From contig NZ_CP047047.1 of assembly GCF_030408575.1 (NCBI RefSeq), forward strand, positions 2,101,275 through 2,165,274: a stretch of DNA of 64,000 bases, read 5' to 3'. Within the stretch, counting starts at the first letter, position 1; each line of letters begins with the position of its first letter. The notes under the pieces were generated by a model. The model saw nothing but the letters and a program-made list of their open reading frames with translations, was not told where the DNA came from and did not search any database. The translations under genes were made by a program, and so were the position numbers. The stretch comes from Corynebacterium auris. Its GTDB lineage: Bacteria; Actinomycetota; Actinomycetes; Mycobacteriales; Mycobacteriaceae. This document shows positions 26,415 to 34,032 of the stretch, piece after piece.

Positions 26415-27683
26415 CTAACGCAGTCGCGTTCCCACGAAGCCGGCGGCAAGGGTATTGCCGGAGGCGTTGTCGACGAGCAGGAAGTTGCCCACCGCACCGC
26501 GGGCGGCGTAGTCCTCGGCCGGGACCTCCTGCGCGGTCTGGATGGTCACGTGCGCGATGTCGTTGAGCCCGAAGGTCTCGGGGTTCTCCACGTCGGCGGC
26601 GGCGGAATCGATGGACACGAGCCGGTCGACGCTGGCCACGCGGGCGCGCACGAGGGCGGTGCCGTAGCGCAGCTTGACCGTGCTGCCGGCGGCGACGTTC
26701 TTCTCAGTCAGGCCGACGACGGTGGCCGCGAACTCGCGCACCGGCTCCGGGGTGGCGCCGCCGGCGATGAGTTCGCCGCGGGCGAGGTCGATGTCGTCGG
26801 CAAGGCGCAGCGAGACGGACTCGCCCGCCGCGGCGGCGTCGCGGGGGCCATCGGCCGTGTCGATGTGCGTGACCGTCGTGGTGCGCCCCGCGGCGCTGAC
26901 GGTGTCGCCCACCGCCACGCGGCCCGCGGTCACCCGGCCGGCGTAGCCGCGGTAGTCGCTGGCGTGCTCGCGCAGCACGTACTGCACGGGGAAGCGGAAG
27001 TCCAGGTCGAGCGCGCGCCCGGAGGAGACGGGGATCTCCTCCAGCAGGTCGAGCACCGTCGGGCCGGTGTACCAATCCATGTTGGCGGAGCGCTCGGCGA
27101 CGTTGTCGCCGCGCAGGGCGGAGATGGGGACCACGTGCGGGTCGGCGATGCCGAGCTCCGCCGCCTTGCGCTCGAACTCGGCGCGGATGGAGTCGAAGAC
27201 ATCCCGCGAGTAGTCGACGAGGTCGATCTTGTTCACGGCCAGGATGACCGTCTTCACGCCGAGCAGGGCCGCGACGTTGAGGTGGCGCACGGTTTGCTCG
27301 ACGACGCCGTGCCGGGCGTCGACAAGCAGCACGACGACCTGCGAGGTCGACATGCCGGTCACCGTGTTGCGGGTGTACTGCACGTGCCCCGGGGTGTCGG
27401 CGAGGATGAAGGTGCGCTTGTCGGTGGCGAAGTAGCGGTAGGCGACGTCGATGGTGATGCCCTGTTCCCGCTCGGCGCGCAGGCCGTCGACAAGCAGGCT
27501 TAAGTCGAGGCCCTCGAAGCCGCGGTCGGCGGAGGTGCGCTCGACGCTGGCGAGCTGGTCGGCGAGGACGGACTTGGTGTCGTGCAGCAGGCGGCCGACG
27601 AAGGTGGACTTGCCGTCGTCGACGGAGCCGGCGGTGCACAGGCGCAGGGTCTGGCGCTGCGCCAAAACGGTGGAGACGGTCAT
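26415..27683 (-). CDS. cysN: Sulfate adenylyltransferase subunit 1 (GTPase) CysN
   Basis: A 422-residue GTPase that drives ATP sulfurylase. G-motifs are GSVDDGKST near residue 17-25, DTPGH and NKIDL, followed by EF-Tu-like domains 2 and 3. No APS-kinase domain is attached, unlike CysNC of mycobacteria, which agrees with the direct reduction of APS by the downstream CysH. The ATG overlaps the cysD stop by 1 nt (TGATG), so translation is coupled. Confidence 0.93.
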   Translation of the reverse strand: MTVSTVLAQRQTLRLCTAGSVDDGKSTFVGRLLHDTKSVLADQLASVERTSADRGFEGLDLSLLVDGLRAEREQGITIDVAYRYFATDKRTFILADTPGHVQYTRNTVTGMSTSQVVVLLVDARHGVVEQTVRHLNVAALLGVKTVILAVNKIDLVDYSRDVFDSIRAEFERKAAELGIADPHVVPISALRGDNVAERSANMDWYTGPTVLDLLEEIPVSSGRALDLDFRFPVQYVLREHASDYRGYAGRVTAGRVAVGDTVSAAGRTTTVTHIDTADGPRDAAAAGESVSLRLADDIDLARGELIAGGATPEPVREFAATVVGLTEKNVAAGSTVKLRYGTALVRARVASVDRLVSIDSAAADVENPETFGLNDIAHVTIQTAQEVPAEDYAARGAVGNFLLVDNASGNTLAAGFVGTRLR

Positions 27684-28597
27684 CAGAAGTAGCCCTCCTT
27701 CTTGCGGTCCTCCATCGAGGATTCGCTGAGCCGGTCGTCGGCGCGGGTCGCGCCGCGCTCGGTCAGGGTGGAGTTGGCGATCTCGGCGAGGACCTCGTCG
27801 ATCGTCGTCGCCTCGGAATCAACCGCACCGGTGCAGGACATGTCGCCCACAGTGCGGTAGCGCACGCGGCGCACCTCGGGGGTTTCGCCCTCGCGGGGCC
27901 CGCCCCACGCACCTGCGGTCAGCCACATGCCGTCGCGGTTGAACACCTCGCGCTCGTGCGCGAAGTAGATGTCCGGCAGCTGGATGTCGCGGGCGCCGAT
28001 GTACTCCCAGACGTCGGCCTCGGTCCAGTTGGAGATGGGGAACACGCGGATGTTTTCCCCGGGCAGCTTCTCGCCGTTGTACAGGTCCCACAGCTCCGGG
28101 CGCTGCCGGCGCGGGTCCCAGCCGCCGAAGGAGTCGCGCACGGAGAAGACGCGCTCCTTGGCGCGGGCGCGCTCCTCGTCGCGGCGGGCCCCACCGAGCA
28201 CGGCGTCGTAGCCGACCTCGGCGATCGTGTCCACCAGCGGGACGGTCTGCAGCGGGTTGCGAGTGCCGTCGGGGCGCTCGACGAGGTCGCCGCGGTCGAT
28301 CCAGTCCTGCACGGCCGCCACGCGCAGGCGCACGCCGTACTCCTCGACCACGCGGTCGCGGAACTCGATGACCTCCGGGAAGTTGTGCCCGGTGTCCACG
28401 TGGAGCAGCTCCAGGGGCATCGCGGCCGGGTAAAAGGCGCGCCGCGCCAGCTCCAGCACGACGCACGAGTCCTTGCCCCCGGAGAAGAGCAGGCCGATCT
28501 TGTCAAACTGGCCGGCCACCTCCCGCAGGATGTGGATGGACTCGTCCTCGAGCTCCTTCAGGTGCGGCGAAAGCGCGTTCGTTGATGTGGTAGTCAC
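27683..28597 (-). CDS. cysD: Sulfate adenylyltransferase subunit 2 CysD
   Basis: A 304-residue ATP pyrophosphatase-type subunit with the PP-loop LLFSGGKDS and the conserved LLHVDTGHNFPE. It forms APS from sulfate and ATP with CysN. The GTG at 28597 gives TTTSTNALSPHLKELEDESIHILREV, matching the known length of about 304 residues in the genus; alternative in-frame starts further upstream would overlap cysH. The C-terminus ERGATRADDRLSESSMEDRKKEGYF is strongly conserved. Confidence 0.92.
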   Translation of the reverse strand: MTTTSTNALSPHLKELEDESIHILREVAGQFDKIGLLFSGGKDSCVVLELARRAFYPAAMPLELLHVDTGHNFPEVIEFRDRVVEEYGVRLRVAAVQDWIDRGDLVERPDGTRNPLQTVPLVDTIAEVGYDAVLGGARRDEERARAKERVFSVRDSFGGWDPRRQRPELWDLYNGEKLPGENIRVFPISNWTEADVWEYIGARDIQLPDIYFAHEREVFNRDGMWLTAGAWGGPREGETPEVRRVRYRTVGDMSCTGAVDSEATTIDEVLAEIANSTLTERGATRADDRLSESSMEDRKKEGYF

Positions 28598-28629
28598 TGT
28601 CCCAAGTTCTTTCTTCGGTGTCACCGTCT

Positions 28630-29412
28630 CTAGCCGTGCAGACCGCACTCGGTCTTGTCGGAAAAGGCCCAGCGCCCGGCGCGCGGGTCCTCGCCCTCGG
28701 CCACCGGCAGGGTGCAGGTGGCGCAGCCGATGGAGGGGTAGCCCTGCTCGGTGAGCGGGTGGATGATGAGCTCGTGGTCGGAGATGTAGTTATCAGTGTC
28801 CGCGAGCGACCACGTCACCAGCGGCGAAATCTTCAGCCGGCCGGTGGCATCCAGCGACAGCGCGGGCGCCTCGGCGCGGGTCGGTCCGTCGGCGCGGCGC
28901 AGGCCGGTGACCCAGCCCGCGTAGGGCGACAGCGCCGCCGCGAGCGGCTCCACCTTGCGCATGCGGCAGCAGGCGGTCGGGTTCGAGCGGTACAGGGCGG
29001 GGCCGTAGACCTTGTCCTGCTCCGTGCGCGAGAGGATCGCCTTCGCCCTCACCAGCCGGTGCGACGGGTAGCGCTTTTCCACGCGCTCGGCCACGTCGAT
29101 GGTCTCCGGGAAGTGGTACTCGGTGTCGAGGAAGAGGAAGTCGGCTCCCGGCAGGTGCTTTTCGGCGAGCTCGGCGAGCACGGTGTTTTCCATCGACAGG
29201 GTGACCACCACATCGCCCGGGGCGTACTCGTGGGCCCAGGCGAGGATCTCCTCGGCGGGGGCGTTGTACAGCTTCTCGGCGTGAGCGTCCACGAGTTCGC
29301 GGTTTTTCTCCGCGACGTCCTCGGGAAGCGGTTCGGTGGTGCGGGGGCCTTCCGGGGAAACCTCCGGGTCGCGGAAGTTCCCTGCCCCTCCCAGCATGTT
29401 AAGCATTATCAT
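28630..29412 (-). CDS. cysH: APS/PAPS reductase CysH
   Basis: A 260-residue thioredoxin-dependent reductase that makes sulfite. The four iron-sulfur cysteines typical of APS reductases are present (TACCRMRK and IGCATCTLP), as is the catalytic Cys256 in the terminal ECGLHG. The presence of the Fe-S ligands argues for APS as substrate. The start codon is uncertain: ATG at 29412 overlaps cysX by 14 nt, and two further Met follow at residues 3 and 6. Located in the cys operon between cysX and cysD. Confidence 0.93.
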   Translation of the reverse strand: MIMLNMLGGAGNFRDPEVSPEGPRTTEPLPEDVAEKNRELVDAHAEKLYNAPAEEILAWAHEYAPGDVVVTLSMENTVLAELAEKHLPGADFLFLDTEYHFPETIDVAERVEKRYPSHRLVRAKAILSRTEQDKVYGPALYRSNPTACCRMRKVEPLAAALSPYAGWVTGLRRADGPTRAEAPALSLDATGRLKISPLVTWSLADTDNYISDHELIIHPLTEQGYPSIGCATCTLPVAEGEDPRAGRWAFSDKTECGLHG

Positions 29413-29695
29413 CTACCTTTCTGTGACTCCCACCAGTGTCGCCGAAATGTGCGAGCGCCGCATCGTGGCCGTGCCGCTCCAGGGAGTTGCGAAGCGCCTC
29501 CTCGGTCGATCGCGCCGGCGCGGGAGCGGCGGTGGGGTCATCCTGGCCGTGGAACTTCACCTCGAACACGCGCAGGCACTCGCCGCACTTCCAGGCGAAG
29601 TCCGTCTCCTCGTTGGGGTAGAGCTCCTCGCCTGCGCAGTAGGGGCAGTACGTGGGAAAGTTGCGGTTCGGGTTGGGCGCACGGCGCAGGCTCAT
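29399..29695 (-). CDS. cysX: CysX, small CxxC protein (putative electron carrier)
   Basis: A 98-residue protein with two CxxC pairs (YCPYCAGEELYPNEETD and KCGECLRVFEV), a zinc-ribbon or rubredoxin/ferredoxin-like arrangement. In C. glutamicum the gene between cysI and cysH is thought to encode an electron-transfer partner for sulfite reductase. The C-terminal half (STEEALRNSLERHGHDAALAHF) is helical. The start ATG overlaps the cysI stop (ATGA), so the two are translationally coupled, which fits a close functional link. Confidence 0.85.
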   Translation of the reverse strand: MSLRRAPNPNRNFPTYCPYCAGEELYPNEETDFAWKCGECLRVFEVKFHGQDDPTAAPAPARSTEEALRNSLERHGHDAALAHFGDTGGSHRKVDDNA

Positions 29696-31362
29696 TGCAG
29701 CTTCTCCTCGTCTGCGCGCTGCAGCCAGGCGCGGAAGTTCTCGTCGTCCTCGCGGTCGTCGATGTAGTTGCCCACCACGCGGGTGACGTACTCGGTCAGC
29801 TCGCTCGAGCGCACCTTGTGGCCGCGCAGCTTGCGGCCGAAGTTCGCGCCCTCGCCGATGGTGCCGCCGAGGTGGACCTGGAAGCCCTCGACCTTCTCGC
29901 CGTCGGGCCCGGGCACCATCTGGCCCTTGAGCCCGATGTCGGAGATGTGGTGGCGGGCGCAGGCGTTGGGGCAGCCGTTGAGCGAGATCGAAATCGGCGA
30001 GTCGAGGTCGCCGAAGCGCTCCTCCAGCTCGTCGGCGAGCTCGATGGCGCGCGACTTTGTGGTCACGTGCGCGAGCTTGCAGTACTCCAGGCCGGTGCAG
30101 GACAAGAGCCCACGGCGGAACTCCGAGGGCCGCGAGTACAGGCCCATCTTTTCGAGGTCCGCCTGCAGCTTATCGACGTCAGACTCCTCGACGTCGAGGA
30201 ACAGCAGCTCCTTGAAGGGGGTAAAGCGCAGCTGCCTCAGCCCGTAGGACTCCGCCAGCTCCGCCACGGCGAGCAGCTGCTCGCCCGACATGTGGCCCAG
30301 GGTGGGCTTGACGCCGATGTAGAACTTGCCGTCCTTCTGCTCGTGGACGCCGATGTGGTCGCGGTCGACGAGGTTGCTGGGCGCCTTGGGGCCGTCGGGA
30401 AGCTCGTAGCCCAGGTAGTCCTTCTCCAGAATCTCGCGGAACTTGTCCACGCCCCACTCGGCGACCAGGAACTTCAGGCGGGCGCGGTTGCGCAGGCGGC
30501 GGTAGCCGTAGTCGCGGAAGATGCGCACCACGTTCGCCCACACCTCGGGCACCTGCTCGAGGGTGACGAAGGCACCGAGGGACTGCGCGAGCATCGGGTT
30601 GGTGGACAGCCCGCCGCCGACGTAGCACTCGAAGCCGGGGCCGAGCTCGGGGTGCTCGACGCCGATGAAGGCGATGTCGTTGATCTCGTGGACGACGTCC
30701 TGGCGGGCGTTACCGGAGATGGCGGTCTTGAACTTGCGCGGCAGGTTCTGGAACTCGTCGTTGGTGACGATCTGGTGGATCTTCTCAATCGCCGGGGTGG
30801 CGTCGATGATCTCGTCCTTGGCGACACCCGCCACCGGCGAGCCGAGCACGACGCGCGGCACATCGCCGCAGGCGTCCCACGTGTTCAGCCCCACCGATTC
30901 CAGCTTGTCCCAGATCGCCGGGACGTCCTCGATGGCGACCCAGTGAAGCTGGATGTTCTGGCGGTCGGTGAGGTCGACGGTCGAGCGCGCCCAGTCGCGC
31001 GAGATCTCGCCGACGGCGCGGGCCTGCTCGGTGGTGCACTGCCCGCCGTCGAAGCGGATGCGCATCATGAAGTACGTGTCCTGCAGGACCGAGTTGTCCT
31101 GGCCGGTGTACTCCCCGCCCAGGTTCTGCTTGCGCTGGGTGTACAGCCCCAGCCACTTGAACCGGGGCGCGAGGTCCTCCGAGGGGATGGACTCAAAGCC
31201 CTGCTTGGAGTAGATGTCGATGACGCGCTGCTTGACCTGCATGACGGGCTCAACCTGCTTGAGCTCTTCGTCGTGGTTGAGCGGTTCTGTGCCGTCGATA
31301 AGCCACTGGCCCTCGGGCTTTTTCGCCCTCGCACGCGTCGTCGCTGTCTTTGCCGCCGACAT
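29692..31362 (-). CDS. cysI: Ferredoxin-type sulfite reductase CysI
   Basis: A 556-residue sirohaem/[4Fe-4S] enzyme reducing sulfite to sulfide with six electrons. It has the duplicated nitrite/sulfite reductase fold: first half with MMRIRFDGGQ and LTDRQNIQLHW, second half with cluster ligands CTGLEYC and NGCPNACARH. The start ATG at 31362 has GGAG 6 nt upstream and gives MSAAKTATTRARAKKPEGQW; a longer frame to 31473 would run through the promoter region. First gene of the minus-strand cys operon, divergent from fpr2. Confidence 0.95.
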   Translation of the reverse strand: MSAAKTATTRARAKKPEGQWLIDGTEPLNHDEELKQVEPVMQVKQRVIDIYSKQGFESIPSEDLAPRFKWLGLYTQRKQNLGGEYTGQDNSVLQDTYFMMRIRFDGGQCTTEQARAVGEISRDWARSTVDLTDRQNIQLHWVAIEDVPAIWDKLESVGLNTWDACGDVPRVVLGSPVAGVAKDEIIDATPAIEKIHQIVTNDEFQNLPRKFKTAISGNARQDVVHEINDIAFIGVEHPELGPGFECYVGGGLSTNPMLAQSLGAFVTLEQVPEVWANVVRIFRDYGYRRLRNRARLKFLVAEWGVDKFREILEKDYLGYELPDGPKAPSNLVDRDHIGVHEQKDGKFYIGVKPTLGHMSGEQLLAVAELAESYGLRQLRFTPFKELLFLDVEESDVDKLQADLEKMGLYSRPSEFRRGLLSCTGLEYCKLAHVTTKSRAIELADELEERFGDLDSPISISLNGCPNACARHHISDIGLKGQMVPGPDGEKVEGFQVHLGGTIGEGANFGRKLRGHKVRSSELTEYVTRVVGNYIDDREDDENFRAWLQRADEEKLQ

Positions 31363-31587
31363 AGTTGCTCCTTGTCCTTGGTTCGCAGTTGAACCGATAG
31401 GTCTATTTTTTCTCGCCCTGAGGCAACGTCGGGATACCTTGCCATACTGCTCGGTCTGGCACAACAGGTTCATACCCTATCGGAGTAATGAGCTGCCCGT
31501 TCTTGCGTGAAATTAAATCGCTCCCAGACTGAGCGGGGCGGCGCGAATCGGGTAGCCTTGGCAACCGCACTGAGCCTTGTAGTTTTT
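31363..31587. promoter_or_regulatory. cysI-fpr2 divergent control region, cysI side
   Basis: An intergenic region with two visible signals. CCGATAGG (31394-31401) and its exact complement CCTATCGG (31476-31483) form an inverted pair about 82 bp apart centre to centre. An imperfect McbR-type site reads, on the minus strand, TAGAC-N6-GTTCA (31405-31390). A cysI promoter should lie here, but no hexamer pair with good spacing can be fixed by eye. CysR, SsuR or McbR are candidates from what is known of the C. glutamicum regulon. Confidence 0.45.
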
Positions 31588-31614
31588 TAGACTGCTCTGT
31601 CTATGAGGTACTAT
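31588..31614 (+). promoter_or_regulatory. fpr2 promoter with McbR-type operator
   Basis: TAGACTGCTCTGTCTA (31588-31603) fits the TAGAC-N6-GTCTA motif of the S-adenosylhomocysteine-responsive TetR regulator McbR exactly. It overlaps a plausible promoter, TTTAGA (31586-31591), 17 nt, TACTAT (31609-31614), so binding should repress fpr2. Confidence 0.75.
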
Positions 31615-31657
31615 GGGGCGGATACGAAACCAGCCCCCTCCGAAAGGATCACCACAC

Positions 31658-33007
31658 ATGAGTCTGCGCGTTGCAGTCATCGGCGCCGGCCCCGCCGGTA
31701 TTTATGCCTCCGACCTGCTCATCCGCAACGAAGAACACGACATCCACGTCGACCTGTTCGAGCAGATGCCCGCCCCGTTCGGCCTGATCCGCTACGGCGT
31801 CGCGCCGGACCACCCGCGCATCAAGGGCATCGTCAACTCGTTGCACCGCGTGCTGGACAAACCCGAGTTGCGCCTGCTGGGCAACATCGAGGTGGGCAAG
31901 GACCTCACCATCGACGATTTGCGCGAGTACTACGACGCCATCGTCATCTCCACCGGCGCCGTGCGCGACCGTGAGCTGCTCCTGCCCGGCGGCGACGTCT
32001 CCATCGGGGCCGGCGAGTTCGTTGGTTTCTACGACGGCAACCCGCGCTTCGAGCGCTCCTGGAACCTCGACGCCCGCGAGGTCGCCGTCATCGGCGTGGG
32101 CAACGTGGCCCTCGACATCTCGCGCGTGCTGGCCAAGACCGGCGAGGAGCTGCTGGTCACCGAGATCCCCGACAACGTCTACGAGTCGCTGAAAAACAAC
32201 AAGGCCGAGGTCGTGCACATGTTCGGCCGGCGCGGACCCGCGCAGGCCAAGTTCACCCCGAAGGAGCTGCGCGAGCTCGACGAGTCCGACACCATCCAGG
32301 TGCTCGTCGACCCGGAGGACATCGACTACGACCAGCAGTCCGAGGAGGTCCGCCGCGCCGACAAGTCCGTCGACCTCGTCTGCCAGGTCCTCGAGCAGTA
32401 CGCCATCCGCGAGCCCGACGACGCCCCGCACAAGATCCACATCCACTTCTTCGAAGAGCCCGTGGAAGTGCTTCGCGACGGCGACGCGATCGTCGGCCTG
32501 CGCACCGAGCGGCAGGAGCTCGACGGCGAGGGCGGCATCCGCGGCACCGGCACCTTCACCGACTGGCCGGTCCAGCAGGTCTACCACGCCATCGGCTACC
32601 GCTCCGAGCCCGTCGAAGGCGTGCCCTTCGACCTCGAGCGCAACGTCATCCCCAACGACGGCGGCCACGTCATGGACGGCTCCGAGTTCGCCGACTCCCT
32701 CTACGTCACCGGCTGGATCAAGCGCGGTCCCGTCGGCCTGATCGGCAACACCAAGTCCGACGCCAAGGAAACCACCGACATGCTCGTCGCCGACGCCAGC
32801 GCCGGCAAGCTCAATACGCCGAAGTTCGACGACCCCGACGCCATCCTCGACCTGCTCAAGGAGCGCGGCATCGAGTACACCACCTGGGAAGGCTGGTACG
32901 AGCTGGACAAGGCGGAGCGCGCCCTCGGCGAATCCTGCTCCATCCACCCGCGCGAGCGCAAAAAGATCGTCGAGTGGGAGGACATGGTGCGCCACGCGCA
33001 CGCGTAA
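31658..33007 (+). CDS. fpr2: Ferredoxin/adrenodoxin-NADP+ reductase Fpr2
   Basis: A 449-residue FprA-type reductase. The FAD site is VIGAGPAGIYASDLLI, followed by FGLIRYGVAPDHPRIKG and the NADP site VAVIGVGNVALDISRVL with FGRRGPAQAKF. It would take electrons from NADPH to a ferredoxin and on to CysI. Start ATG at 31658 with GAAAGGA upstream. Divergent from the cys operon, as in C. glutamicum, and apparently under McbR-type control. The 83-bp repeat array starts 20 nt after its stop codon. Confidence 0.93.
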   Translation: MSLRVAVIGAGPAGIYASDLLIRNEEHDIHVDLFEQMPAPFGLIRYGVAPDHPRIKGIVNSLHRVLDKPELRLLGNIEVGKDLTIDDLREYYDAIVISTGAVRDRELLLPGGDVSIGAGEFVGFYDGNPRFERSWNLDAREVAVIGVGNVALDISRVLAKTGEELLVTEIPDNVYESLKNNKAEVVHMFGRRGPAQAKFTPKELRELDESDTIQVLVDPEDIDYDQQSEEVRRADKSVDLVCQVLEQYAIREPDDAPHKIHIHFFEEPVEVLRDGDAIVGLRTERQELDGEGGIRGTGTFTDWPVQQVYHAIGYRSEPVEGVPFDLERNVIPNDGGHVMDGSEFADSLYVTGWIKRGPVGLIGNTKSDAKETTDMLVADASAGKLNTPKFDDPDAILDLLKERGIEYTTWEGWYELDKAERALGESCSIHPRERKKIVEWEDMVRHAHA

Positions 33008-33026
33008 GTGTTCGTGGTCAGCGGCG

Positions 33027-33950
33027 GCTGAGGTCGACTGGGTGTGCCCGCGGCCTCACGGGTTTCCGGGGCGCAAAAGGGTTCATACACGCTGAGGTCG
33101 GCTAGGCACGGTCCCCGGTCGACCTCAAGGATTTCCGGGGCACAAAACCCCAGGTCGCGATGGGCGCATACGCACTGAGGTCGACTAGGTGCGGTCGCCG
33201 GTCGACCTCAAGGAATTCCGGGGCACAAAACCCCAGGTCGCAATGGGCCCATACACGCTGAGGTCGACCAGGCACAGCCCCCGGTCGACCTCAAGCATTT
33301 CTGGGATACAAAACCCCAGGTCGCAACGGGCCCACACACGCTGAGGTCGACCAGGCACAGTCTCTGGTCGACCTCAAAGATTTCTCGGGCGCAAAACCCC
33401 AGGTCGCGATGGGCTTACATACGCTGAGGTCGACCAGGCACAGCCCCCGGTCGACCTCAAGGAATTCCGGGGCACAAAACCCCAGGTCGCAATGGGCCCA
33501 TACACGCTGAGGTCGACCAGGCACGGTCTCTGGTCGACCTCAAGGATTACTCGGGCGCAAAACCCCAGGTCGCAACGGGCCCATACACGCTGAGGTCGAC
33601 TAGGCACAGTCTCTGGTCGACCTCAAGGATTACTCGGGCGCAAAACCCCAGGTCGCAACGGGCCCACACACGCTGAGGTCGACCAAGCACGGTCTCTGGT
33701 CGACCTCAAGGAATTCCCCGACGCAAAACCCCAGGTCGCAACGGGCCCACACACGCTGACGTCGACCAGGCACACTCCCCGGTCGACCTCAAGGATCCCC
33801 GGGCCGCAAAACCCCAGGTCGCACAAACCCCATATACGCTGACGTCGACTAGACACGGCCCCCGGTCGACCTCAAGGATTTCTGGGACACAAAACCCCAG
33901 GTCGCAAAAACCCCAAACACGCTGAGGTCGACTAAGCACTCCCCGAAACC
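33027..33950. repeat. Tandem array of 83-bp units
   Basis: Ten full units begin at 33091, 33174, 33257, 33340, 33423, 33506, 33589, 33672, 33755 and 33838, each exactly 83 bp, with a shortened degenerate unit before (33027, 64 bp) and a truncated one after (33921). Each unit holds TGAGGTCGAC and GTCGACCTCA as a 10-bp inverted pair with a 15-nt loop, a second short hairpin around CACAAAA (GGGG/CCCC), an invariant CCCCAGGTCGC block (except in the degenerate first unit), and in several units the palindrome ATGGGCCCAT. Units differ by point changes but never by length. No gene lies in 33008-34032. The array is neither CRISPR (no unique spacers) nor plausibly coding. Confidence 0.95.
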
Positions 33951-34032
33951 CCACCAAGGGCACGCAACGCCCGGAGGCCGAATAGATTACGCTGAACGGG
34001 TCATCTCAACAGTCGTAGGAAAGGCGGTCGCC

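Noticed and set aside
33027..33950. CRISPR array
   Set aside because: No alternation of constant repeat and unique spacer: the whole 83-nt unit is repeated. No cas genes in the window.
33291..33963. Several 77-85 codon minus-strand reading frames inside the 83-bp array, with similar Cys/Trp-rich products
   Set aside because: They start at repeat-internal GTG codons without Shine-Dalgarno, overlap one another, and exist because three 83-bp units (249 bp) keep a frame open. The repeat, not a protein, is conserved.
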